DNA from: Coriobacteriales bacterium
GTDB taxonomy: Bacteria > Actinomycetota > Coriobacteriia > Coriobacteriales > JAEZZM01
Length of the DNA: 12,596 nucleotides
Reading direction: 5' to 3'
Assembly: GCA_029983705.1 (NCBI GenBank)
Contig: JASBYZ010000037.1
Location: 1 to 12,596, forward strand
A program made the position numbers and the translations under genes. This document shows positions 6,562 to 12,596 of the stretch, in pieces. The notes under the pieces were generated by a model that was not told the DNA's origin, searched no databases, and saw only the letters and a program-made list of their open reading frames with translations. Position 1 is the stretch's first letter. Each line of letters begins with the position of its first letter.

Positions 6562-6675
6562 ATGAAGGTACGTCCTTCGGTCAAGAAGATGTGCGATAAG
6601 TGCAAGATCATCCGACGCCACGGCAAGGTTCTTGTAATTTGTGAGAACCCACGCCACAAGCAGCGTCAGGGCTAG
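6562..6675 (+). CDS. rpmJ: 50S ribosomal protein L36
   Basis: 37 aa, the usual length of the short L36. It starts MKVRPSVKKMCDKCKIIRRH with AAAGGAAA upstream and ends HKQRQG, TAG at 6673-6675. The zinc-binding form is present: Cys11, Cys14, Cys27 and His32 (C-x2-C, then C-x4-H). It is a basic protein of the large subunit, placed between infA and rpsM as in most bacteria. The rpsM start lies 16 bases after its stop. Confidence 0.96.
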   Translation: MKVRPSVKKMCDKCKIIRRHGKVLVICENPRHKQRQG

Positions 6676-6691
6676 CAGGAAGGAGACACTC

Positions 6692-7057
6692 TTGGCCCGT
6701 ATTAACGGTGTTGATCTCCCTCGCGAAAAGCGTGTTGAGATTGGCTTAACCTACATCTACGGCATTGGCCGTACAACCGCAAATAAAATTTTAAGTGAGA
6801 CTGGTATTAACCCAGATACTCGTGTAAGAGATTTAACTGAAGATGAAGTTACTAAACTTCGTGACTATATTGACGCTAACTATCTTGTAGAGGGAGACCT
6901 CAGAAGAGTAGCAAGTCAAAACATCAAGCGCCTTATGGAAATTGGTTCTAACAGAGGACTTAGACATCGTAAGGGCTTACCTGTTCGTGGACAGCGCACT
7001 CACACTAACGCACGTACCCGCAAGGGACCTCGTCGTCAAGTTGGCGCAAGAAAGTAG
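6692..7057 (+). CDS. rpsM: 30S ribosomal protein S13
   Basis: 121 aa, standard for S13, which sits in the head of the small subunit and forms intersubunit contacts. I choose TTG 6692: it follows a strong GGAAGGAG with a 6-base gap and gives the family N-terminus MARINGVDLPREKRVEIGL. The longer frame reaching back to 6641 would overlap rpmJ and is not credible. Typical features are the helix-two-turn-helix part (YIYGIGRTTANKIL), then the basic tail RGLRHRKGLPVRGQRTHTNA to GARK. A TTG start for such a heavily made protein is mildly unusual. rpsK follows after 15 bases with its own AGGAGG. Confidence 0.97.
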   Translation: MARINGVDLPREKRVEIGLTYIYGIGRTTANKILSETGINPDTRVRDLTEDEVTKLRDYIDANYLVEGDLRRVASQNIKRLMEIGSNRGLRHRKGLPVRGQRTHTNARTRKGPRRQVGARK

Positions 7058-7072
7058 TAGGAGGACAGGTAA

Positions 7073-7471
7073 ATGGCACAAAAGAAACAACAGCAAACTC
7101 GTATTAGACGCGCTGATAGAAAAAATATCCCTGTAGGTCAGGCTCACATTAAGTCTACCTTCAACAACACCATCGTTTCTATTACTGATCCTCAAGGCAA
7201 CGTAATTGCTTGGCAATCAGCTGGTACCGTTGGTTTTAAGGGTTCAAGAAAGTCAACCCCATTTGCTGCACAAATGGCTGCAGAGTCAGCAGCAAAGACT
7301 GCTATGGAGCACGGTCTTCATAAGGTATCAGTATTTGTTAAGGGACCTGGTTCAGGTCGTGAAACTGCAATTCGTTCACTGACCGCTGCAGGACTTGAAG
7401 TTGCAAGTATCCAGGATGTTACTCCGGTACCTCACAACGGTGCTCGTCCTAAAAAGCGTCGTCGCGTGTAG
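7073..7471 (+). CDS. rpsK: 30S ribosomal protein S11
   Basis: 132 aa, usual length. S11 lies on the platform of the small subunit near the mRNA exit. The family core is clear: GQAHIKSTFNNTIVSITDPQGN, WQSAGTVGFKGSRKSTPFAAQ, VFVKGPGSGRETAIRSL and the basic C-terminus PHNGARPKKRRRV. The N-terminus carries the Gln/Arg/Lys-rich extension (MAQKKQQQTRIRRADRKN) common in actinobacteria and Firmicutes. The ATG follows GGAGGACAGGTAA. Third gene of the rpmJ-rplQ operon. Confidence 0.98.
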   Translation: MAQKKQQQTRIRRADRKNIPVGQAHIKSTFNNTIVSITDPQGNVIAWQSAGTVGFKGSRKSTPFAAQMAAESAAKTAMEHGLHKVSVFVKGPGSGRETAIRSLTAAGLEVASIQDVTPVPHNGARPKKRRRV

Positions 7472-7488
7472 TTGGAGGATAAAAATAT

Positions 7489-8082
7489 ATGGCTATTAAT
7501 CATACGCCTGTTCTTAAAAGATGCAGGTCTTTAGATTTAGATCCTATTGTTTTGGGTTACACCAAGACTTCTAATAGAAAATTAAACCGTAACACCCGTC
7601 GTATCAGCGAGTATGGTTTACAGCTCCGCGAAAAGCAACGCGCTAAGTTTATCTATGGCATGCTTGAGCGTCAGTTCCATAACCTCTACACCAAAGCTGA
7701 TCGTATGGAAGGCCCTACCGGTGAGAACCTTATGCGCCTTCTTGAGCTTAGACTTGACAATGTAGTATATCGTCTCGGCTTTGCTAAGACTAGAAAAGAA
7801 GCTCGTCAAACCGTAAGCCATGGTCACATCACTGTTAATGGCTCACGCGTTGATATCCCATCTTACCGTGTAAGAGAGGGAGACGTTATTGCTGTTGCTG
7901 ATAAGGCAAAAGAGCTTTTAGTTATCAAGAGCGCTCTCGTATCATCTGAAGGCCAACAAGTTCCAGCTTGGCTTGAGGTTAACATCGAGAAATTACAAGG
8001 TACGGTACTGTCTGTTCCTGAGAGAGATCAAATCGATCTTGACATCCAAGAGCAGCTAATCGTTGAGCTTTACTCTAAGTAG
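7489..8082 (+). CDS. rpsD: 30S ribosomal protein S4
   Basis: 197 aa. S4 is a primary binder of 16S rRNA that nucleates assembly of the small subunit. The N-terminal domain (MAINHTPVLKRCRSLDLDP) lacks the zinc-binding cysteine cluster of C+ S4 proteins; only one Cys (residue 12) is present, so this is the C- type. The S4 RNA-binding domain is at about residues 88-150 (RLDNVVYRLGFAKTRKEARQ, HGHITVNGSRVDIPSYRVREGD). A typical C-terminus follows, ending VELYSK. Start ATG with GGAGG upstream, 17 bases after rpsK. In other bacteria S4 controls its own operon; no target site was recognised here. Confidence 0.97.
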   Translation: MAINHTPVLKRCRSLDLDPIVLGYTKTSNRKLNRNTRRISEYGLQLREKQRAKFIYGMLERQFHNLYTKADRMEGPTGENLMRLLELRLDNVVYRLGFAKTRKEARQTVSHGHITVNGSRVDIPSYRVREGDVIAVADKAKELLVIKSALVSSEGQQVPAWLEVNIEKLQGTVLSVPERDQIDLDIQEQLIVELYSK

Positions 8083-8118
8083 TTATTAAGCAGAGTCCAG
8101 GGAGGCTGAAAGTACTAT

Positions 8119-9060
8119 ATGTCAGAATTTATTAGGCCCCAGGTTAGCGTTGAGCACGTAAATGACTCTTTCGCTCGCTTTACAGTTGAGCCACTTGAAA
8201 GCGGTTATGGTGACACGCTAGGTAACTCATTGCGTCGTGTGCTGCTTTCATCTTTAGATGGTGCTGCTGTTGAAGCAATCCATATTGAAGGTGTACAGCA
8301 CGAGTTTTCTACCATTCCGGGTGTAGTTGAAGATGTTACAGACATCGTATTAAACGTTAAAGGCTTGGTATTTAAGTCAAATGGCATGGCAGAGGAAGCA
8401 TCAGCTACCGTAAGTGTTGATGGTCCTGCTATTGTTACCGGTGGAGATTTCTTTGTTCCTGCTGAGTTTGACCTTATCAACCCAGACCACGTAATTGCTA
8501 CCCTAAATGATGGTGCTCACCTTGCCATGTCAATGAGAATTGGCACTGGTATTGGTTATGTTTCTGCTGAGAGCAACAAGAGAGAGGATGACCCAATTGG
8601 TGTTATCCACGTTGACTCACTGTTCTCACCAGTAAAAAGATGCACCAAGATTGTTGAGAATACCCGTGTAGGTAGAAGAACTGACTACGGTAAGCTCATC
8701 TTAGAAGTAGAAACTGACGGAGCACTAGATCCTGTTGATGCAGTTGTTCAAGCTTCTAACATCATCAACCAGCACATGAATGCATTCATGTCTTTGACTG
8801 AGGATGAAGAAGAAATTGAAGAGGTATCAATTTTTGCTCCTGAAAACACTGAAACTAACACCGAGCTTGACAAGCAGATAGAAGATTTAGATCTTTCTGT
8901 TCGTTCATACAACTGCTTGAAGCGTGCAGGTATCCATTCAGTTAGACAGCTTGTTGACTTCTCAGAAAACGACCTACTTAACATCAGAAACTTTGGTGCT
9001 AAGTCAATCGAAGAAGTTAAAGATAAGCTCGAAGAAATGGGCCTCGGCCTCAAGCAATAA
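8119..9060 (+). CDS. rpoA: DNA-directed RNA polymerase alpha subunit
   Basis: 313 aa, standard length. The N-terminal assembly domain (about 1-230) shows FTVEPLESGYGDTLGNSLRR, VLLSSLDGAAVEAI and EFSTIPGVVEDVTDI, which dimerise and hold beta and beta'. A short acidic linker (EDEEEIEEVSIFAPENTETN) leads to the C-terminal DNA- and activator-binding domain (about 250-313: LDLSVRSYNCLKRAGI, then NDLLNIRNFGAKSIEEVKDKL). The ATG at 8119 gives the family N-terminus MSEFIRPQV. The nearest good ribosome site, GGAGG at 8101-8105, is 13 bases upstream, longer than usual. rplQ follows 20 bases later. Confidence 0.98.
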   Translation: MSEFIRPQVSVEHVNDSFARFTVEPLESGYGDTLGNSLRRVLLSSLDGAAVEAIHIEGVQHEFSTIPGVVEDVTDIVLNVKGLVFKSNGMAEEASATVSVDGPAIVTGGDFFVPAEFDLINPDHVIATLNDGAHLAMSMRIGTGIGYVSAESNKREDDPIGVIHVDSLFSPVKRCTKIVENTRVGRRTDYGKLILEVETDGALDPVDAVVQASNIINQHMNAFMSLTEDEEEIEEVSIFAPENTETNTELDKQIEDLDLSVRSYNCLKRAGIHSVRQLVDFSENDLLNIRNFGAKSIEEVKDKLEEMGLGLKQ

Positions 9061-9080
9061 AGACCAGGAGATAAAACGTT

Positions 9081-9611
9081 ATGCGTCATAGAGTTAAAGG
9101 CCGCAAACTCGGTACGAGTTCTGCACATACAAAGGCCATGAAGAGAAGCCTCGTAAGTGCGCTTTTCTTAAACGATAGAATTAAAACCATCGAAGCTCGC
9201 GCAAAAGAAATTCGCCCTGAAGTAGACAAAGTTATTACTTGGGCTAAGCGCGGAGATATTCATTCTCGTCGTCTTGCTATCGCTTATTTAGGCGATAAGG
9301 ACCTTGTAGCTGAGGTTTTTGAGAAGGTTCAACAAGGCATGTGGGAAGGCCGCGATGGCGGTTACACCCGTATCATGAAGCTTGGACCTCGAAAAGGTGA
9401 CAATGCTCCTATGGTAATCATGGAGCTTGTACAAGAGGCAGTTCAAAAGAAGGAAATGCCTAAACCTGCAGCTAAAAAGGCTGAGCCAAAGGCTAAAAAA
9501 GAAGAGCCTAAGGACGAGAAGGTAGAAGAAAAAGAAGTTGAGCAAGAAGAAGCTAAGGCTGAAGAGGTAGTTGAAGAGGCTACTGAGGCTCAGGCAGAGG
9601 AAGAAAAATAA
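9081..9611 (+). CDS. rplQ: 50S ribosomal protein L17 with acidic/lysine-rich C-terminal tail
   Basis: 176 aa. Residues 1-121 are the conserved L17 core (MRHRVKGRKLGTSSAHTKAM, RIKTIEARAKEIRPEVDKVI, then GGYTRIMKLGPRKGDNAPM). Residues 122-176 are a low-complexity tail of Lys, Glu, Ala and Pro whose charge shifts from basic (AAKKAEPKAKK) to strongly acidic (EEVVEEATEAQAEEEK). Most bacterial L17 proteins end near 115-130; similar long tails are known in actinobacteria. Start ATG with CAGGAG upstream. It is the last gene of the operon; a strong terminator follows 32 bases after the stop. Confidence 0.97.
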   Translation: MRHRVKGRKLGTSSAHTKAMKRSLVSALFLNDRIKTIEARAKEIRPEVDKVITWAKRGDIHSRRLAIAYLGDKDLVAEVFEKVQQGMWEGRDGGYTRIMKLGPRKGDNAPMVIMELVQEAVQKKEMPKPAAKKAEPKAKKEEPKDEKVEEKEVEQEEAKAEEVVEEATEAQAEEEK

Positions 9612-9643
9612 TCCTTAAAGGTTTTTGCTAAATTAGTTACACT

Positions 9644-9678
9644 AAGGCGGTAGGCTCGAGGGCTTGCCGCCTTTTTAT
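9644..9678 (+). terminator. Rho-independent terminator after rplQ
   Basis: AAGGCGGTAGGCT (9644-9656) pairs with GGCTTGCCGCCTT (9661-9673), about 13 bp counting G-U pairs, with a 4-base loop, followed by TTTTT around 9672-9676. The perfect outer part is AAGGCGG with CCGCCTT. It closes the ribosomal operon before the ECF genes. Confidence 0.92.
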
Positions 9679-9696
9679 TTGTATAGGAGATAGAGT

Positions 9697-10509
9697 GTGC
9701 TTGAGTTTAAGCAGGTTGAATATAGTTATAAGAGTACAGATGACATGCTCTTATCTCATATTAACTTTACGCTTGCTCCAGGTGAGTTTGTATGTCTCCT
9801 TGGTAAAAATGGCTCAGGTAAGTCTACAATTGCAAAGCTTGCAAACGGACTAAGGCTCCCATTATCAGGAGAGGTTTTACTGGATGGTAAAAAGACTTTA
9901 GAGCCTCAAAATCTCTTTCACATTAGATCTCGCGTACAACTCTTAGGTCAAGATCCTGCAAGCCAAATTGTGAGTTCAACTGTTTTTGAAGAACTTTGTT
10001 TTGGCCCGTGTAACCTAGGCCTTGATGAAACAGAAGTAAAAAAACGAGTAGCACAGGTCTTAGAGCTAACTGAGCTTAATGGTCTTGAAAAGAGAAGTCC
10101 GGAGAGTCTTTCTGGGGGAGAGCAGCAGCGCCTCATGCTTGCAAGCGTGCTTGTAATGAAGCCAGAGTACTTAATTTTAGACGAATCGTTTTCAATGCTA
10201 GATCCAGTGCTTGCGAAGAAATTAATGAGCATTATTGTAAAAATTAATAAATCGGGAGTTGCCATACTTAACATCTCTCATAATCCGCAAGACCTTATTT
10301 ATAGTGATTCTGCCTTACTGCTTAAAGAAGGTACTTTAAGCAAAACGTTTAAGCGCGATGAGTTCAGAGAGCTACTTGAGCTACTTGATGCAGAAGGTCT
10401 TATAACGCCAGGCTCATACACTAAGCTCCTAATGGATCTTAAACTAACACCTCAAGACGAGATCTTTATGAATCCTGAAAGCTTGGCAAAAAAGATTATG
10501 AAAGCTTAG
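9697..10509 (+). CDS. ecfA1: ECF transporter ATP-binding subunit EcfA1
   Basis: 270 aa ABC ATPase of the energy-coupling factor module that powers uptake of vitamins or metals through exchangeable S components. GTG start 9697 with AGGAG seven bases upstream. Motifs: Walker A GKNGSGKST (36-44), Q-loop Q85 in LLGQDPASQIV, the ECF-typical FGPCNLGLD stretch (102-110), signature LSGGEQQR (138-145), Walker B YLILDE (158-163), D-loop SMLDP and switch His195 (ISHN). The catalytic Glu is followed by Ser and the switch His by Asn, where DEP/DEA and HD are more common; the essential residues are kept. It precedes ecfA2 by 14 bases. Placement behind rplQ and before truA is seen in many Gram-positives, which supports the general-purpose group II ECF type. 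Confidence 0.93.
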   Translation: MLEFKQVEYSYKSTDDMLLSHINFTLAPGEFVCLLGKNGSGKSTIAKLANGLRLPLSGEVLLDGKKTLEPQNLFHIRSRVQLLGQDPASQIVSSTVFEELCFGPCNLGLDETEVKKRVAQVLELTELNGLEKRSPESLSGGEQQRLMLASVLVMKPEYLILDESFSMLDPVLAKKLMSIIVKINKSGVAILNISHNPQDLIYSDSALLLKEGTLSKTFKRDEFRELLELLDAEGLITPGSYTKLLMDLKLTPQDEIFMNPESLAKKIMKA

Positions 10510-10523
10510 GTGACAGATCTCTT

Positions 10524-11339
10524 ATGCAGCATATCTTAGAAATCAGTGAGCTTTCATATCGCTACCCCACACAAGAAAAGAGGGTATTACATGAGGTGAG
10601 CGCTCGCCTTGAATCAGGTAAAAATACCCTACTTCTTGGAAAAAGTGGTGCAGGTAAATCTACCTTAGCCTATATTCTTGCAGGCCTTTTAAGGGCAGAG
10701 GCACAGCCTCTACTTGACGGCTGTCCTGTAGCCATTGGAGATGTGGGGCTCGTGTTTCAGCATGCTCAAGGTCAGCTTTTTTCAAGCAGCATCAAAGAGG
10801 AACTGAGCTTTGGTCCTAAAAATTTTGGCATGGACGATAAGCAGGCTCTAGAGGCAGCACATCATGCTCTCAAGTTAGTTGGACTTGATCCAGAGCGCTA
10901 CCTTGAGCGATCACCCTTTAGCCTTTCTGGTGGAGAAGCTAAGCGCGTAGCTATTGCAAGTATTCTCTCATTTAAACCCACCTGTTTAATATTTGATGAG
11001 CCAAGTGCCGGACTAGATGTGCCATCTCAAATGAATTTTGTGCGCTTAATTAACTCACTAAAAGCCCAAGGCTACATTATTTTGATTATTAGTCATGACT
11101 TAGAGCTCTTTTTACCTGAAGCTGATAGGGTGTGGGAGCTTAGAGAGGGCAGTCTAGAACAATTTATCAGTGCACAAGAGTTTGTGAAAGCACAACTATC
11201 TGTGGGGCGCAAAGAAGGCCTTCCAGATCTTATAGCCCTACAAGCAGAGCTTGAGAGACTTTCAGGAATAAAAGCACCTTACAGCTTTTCTTTACGAGCT
11301 GTAGAAGATTATATTGATGAGGTAAGGCGCCATGCTTAA
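10524..11339 (+). CDS. ecfA2: ECF transporter ATP-binding subunit EcfA2
   Basis: 271 aa, the second ATPase of the module, expected to pair with EcfA1 as a heterodimer below EcfT. Motifs: Walker A GKSGAGKST (39-47), Q-loop Q79 in VFQHAQGQLFSS, FGPKNFGMD (97-105), signature LSGGEAKR (134-141), Walker B CLIFDEP (154-160), D-loop SAGLD and switch His191 (SHD). The D-x-G part before the Q-loop is shorter than in EcfA1. Start ATG with a modest AGGTGA upstream. The end overlaps the ecfT start by 8 bases, which suggests coupled translation and fixed stoichiometry. Confidence 0.92.
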   Translation: MQHILEISELSYRYPTQEKRVLHEVSARLESGKNTLLLGKSGAGKSTLAYILAGLLRAEAQPLLDGCPVAIGDVGLVFQHAQGQLFSSSIKEELSFGPKNFGMDDKQALEAAHHALKLVGLDPERYLERSPFSLSGGEAKRVAIASILSFKPTCLIFDEPSAGLDVPSQMNFVRLINSLKAQGYIILIISHDLELFLPEADRVWELREGSLEQFISAQEFVKAQLSVGRKEGLPDLIALQAELERLSGIKAPYSFSLRAVEDYIDEVRRHA

Positions 11340-12117
11340 TACAATTGCCGGAGCCTATCAGTCAGTTGAAAGCCCTATTCACTCACTTGATACCCGCGTC
11401 AAGCTTGCCTTTGTAGCGGTGATGTCGCTTTCTATCTTTTTTCTTGATAGCTATATTGGGCTTGGGATATTTTTACTTATCACCCTAGTAATTCTTGTAG
11501 CCTCTAAACTCAATTGGAAATCAAGTATTCGTGCCCTTAAACCCTTATCAATTATTTTGCTCATCATGTTTTTGGCAAACGCGCTCAGCATTCACGCAGA
11601 TTTAGCACTCATCGGAAACTTTGGCCTTAGCAGTGAGGGCGCGCTCCGAGGAGTATTTTATGTACTCAGAATAGTTATGCTCGTGCTCTTGTCGCTCGTG
11701 CTTACCTCTACAAGCACGGTACAAGAACTAAGCCAAGCCCTAAATTGGTATCTTTCGGGGCTCAGAAGATTTAATGCTCCGGTTGATGACATTATTACTA
11801 CTATAAGCATTGCTATTAGATTTATTCCGCTTACCTTTGCAGAGTTTAATCGGGTAGTGTACGCGCAAAAATCACGTGGACTTGATTTTGACTCAGGTTC
11901 AATCTTTACAAAAATTAAGGCATATTTGCCTGTGTTTATTCCAATGTTTGTAGGTTTGTTTAAGCGAAGCTATGATTTGGCTGATGCGATGGATTCTCGC
12001 TGCTATAGAGGCGAGGGGAGAACCATCCTTCATGCAGAAGAGCCTCTTACAAAAGCGCAAGGTATACTTGCTATACTAGCTTTGCTTGCAGTGCTTGTGA
12101 TTTCGCTGCTGTTCTAA
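11332..12117 (+). CDS. ecfT: ECF transporter transmembrane subunit EcfT
   Basis: 261 aa. Hydrophobic helices occupy about 25-57, 70-86, 108-125 and 243-261. The two short Arg-containing motifs that couple to the ATPases are present as AQKSRGLD (178-185) and AMDSRCYRG (219-227), in place of the common A-R-G form. EcfT links the two ATPases to the S component in the cytoplasmic membrane. The start ATG lies inside the end of ecfA2. No S-component gene is in the window, as expected for shared (group II) modules whose S units are scattered over the genome. Confidence 0.93.
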   Translation: MLNTIAGAYQSVESPIHSLDTRVKLAFVAVMSLSIFFLDSYIGLGIFLLITLVILVASKLNWKSSIRALKPLSIILLIMFLANALSIHADLALIGNFGLSSEGALRGVFYVLRIVMLVLLSLVLTSTSTVQELSQALNWYLSGLRRFNAPVDDIITTISIAIRFIPLTFAEFNRVVYAQKSRGLDFDSGSIFTKIKAYLPVFIPMFVGLFKRSYDLADAMDSRCYRGEGRTILHAEEPLTKAQGILAILALLAVLVISLLF

Positions 12118-12145
12118 GAAGTCAAAAAAGAGGAGATTTATATCC

Positions 12146-12596
12146 ATGGAAGAGCGAGTGCTTGTTGTAAAGTTTGGCTATAAAGGCAAAGCCTATGCAG
12201 GATATGCCAAACAAAAGCACGCTCCAAGTGTCCAAGCTGAGCTTGAGCGCGCTCTTTCCACGTACTTTAGACGTGAGATAGATACTGTATGTGCCGGTAG
12301 AACAGATACTGGCGTTCATGCGCGCGCCCAGCACGCCTCCTTTGAGCTTAGAGATGAGGATGATTTTGATGCGCGTGAGCCCTATAGAATAAAGCGTGCA
12401 CTCGATGCACTTTTACCTGACGACATTCGTGTCTCACAGCTCTACCTTGCACAAAAGGATTTTTCTGCGCGCTTTAGCGCTCTTAAGCGTATCTATAAGT
12501 ACCGAATTTCAACTTCAATTGTGCACCCCCTATTTACCCAAGACTATGTGTGGGACTTAGCAACAGAGCTCAATGTGGACGCCATGAAAGAGGCTT
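12146..12596 (+). CDS. truA: tRNA pseudouridine(38-40) synthase TruA, 5' part (runs off window)
   Basis: About 150 codons are visible without a stop; the gene continues past the right edge. The ATG at 12146 follows AGGAG with a 10-base gap. The text is typical of TruA, which converts uridines 38-40 of the tRNA anticodon arm: FGYKGKAYAGYAKQ near the start, PSVQAELERAL, the catalytic-loop motif CAGRTDTGVHARAQ with the presumed catalytic Asp54, then FSARFSALKRIYKYRI with the conserved Arg/Tyr positions. It is 28 bases behind ecfT and probably in the same transcript, an arrangement common in Gram-positives. Confidence 0.95.
   Translation, partial: MEERVLVVKFGYKGKAYAGYAKQKHAPSVQAELERALSTYFRREIDTVCAGRTDTGVHARAQHASFELRDEDDFDAREPYRIKRALDALLPDDIRVSQLYLAQKDFSARFSALKRIYKYRISTSIVHPLFTQDYVWDLATELNVDAMKEA

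Noticed and set aside
6641..6691. Longer N-terminus for rpsM
   Set aside because: It would overlap rpmJ and does not match S13; TTG 6692 has a strong ribosome site and the family N-terminus.
8205..9128. Minus-strand open frames opposite rpoA and rplQ
   Set aside because: They are shadows of strongly conserved plus-strand genes, with no start signals or recognisable protein text.
12122..12334. Minus-strand open frame of 70 codons opposite truA
   Set aside because: It is antisense to a clear TruA coding sequence and has no supporting signals.
1..12596. CRISPR arrays, tRNA or rRNA genes, insertion sequences, toxin-antitoxin or phage genes
   Set aside because: None seen on either strand by reading; no regularly spaced repeats, cloverleaf patterns or transposase-like text.

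Overview
The window looks like a chromosomal segment from a low-to-moderate GC actinobacterium of the class Coriobacteriia, most likely an Atopobium/Lancefieldella-like member of the Atopobiaceae. The grounds are the infA-rpmJ-rpsM-rpsK-rpsD-rpoA-rplQ order, the long acidic/lysine-rich tail on L17, an S4 without the zinc-cysteine cluster, and AT-leaning codon use. This assignment rests on recalled family features; no database search was run.

Left part (1-6058), accessory genes. The 3' end of an NCS1-family permease (CytX-like) enters from the left edge. It converges on a minus-strand osmoprotectant (glycine betaine/choline type) ABC operon that runs from 3528 down to 474: ATPase with CBS domains, permease, substrate-binding lipoprotein. 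A strong bidirectional-type hairpin separates the two, and the permease stop codon lies in its loop. The ABC operon shows damage. The permease is split by a one-base frameshift. The ATPase has Val in place of the first Gly of Walker A and appears to lack three residues just after the Q-loop. Divergent from it is a large WG-repeat lipoprotein gene built of two homologous halves of about 393 residues. A single in-frame TAA at codon 640 interrupts it, and the frame stays open for 160 more codons.

Middle part (6084-9676), core translation and transcription genes. infA is followed by a strong hairpin terminator or attenuator, then by the rpmJ-rpsM-rpsK-rpsD-rpoA-rplQ operon, which ends at a clear Rho-independent terminator. 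These genes are intact and have good ribosome binding sites. rpmJ (37 aa) and the TTG start of rpsM had to be worked out by hand.

Right part (9697-12596). A complete energy-coupling factor (ECF) module for vitamin or metal uptake (ecfA1-ecfA2-ecfT, no S component in the window) is followed by the 5' part of truA (tRNA pseudouridine synthase), cut by the window edge.

I see no CRISPR array, tRNA, rRNA, insertion sequence or convincing new system. The most interesting material is the cluster of lesions in two adjacent divergent accessory units beside an intact ribosomal operon, and the duplicated WG-repeat lipoprotein with its in-frame stop.
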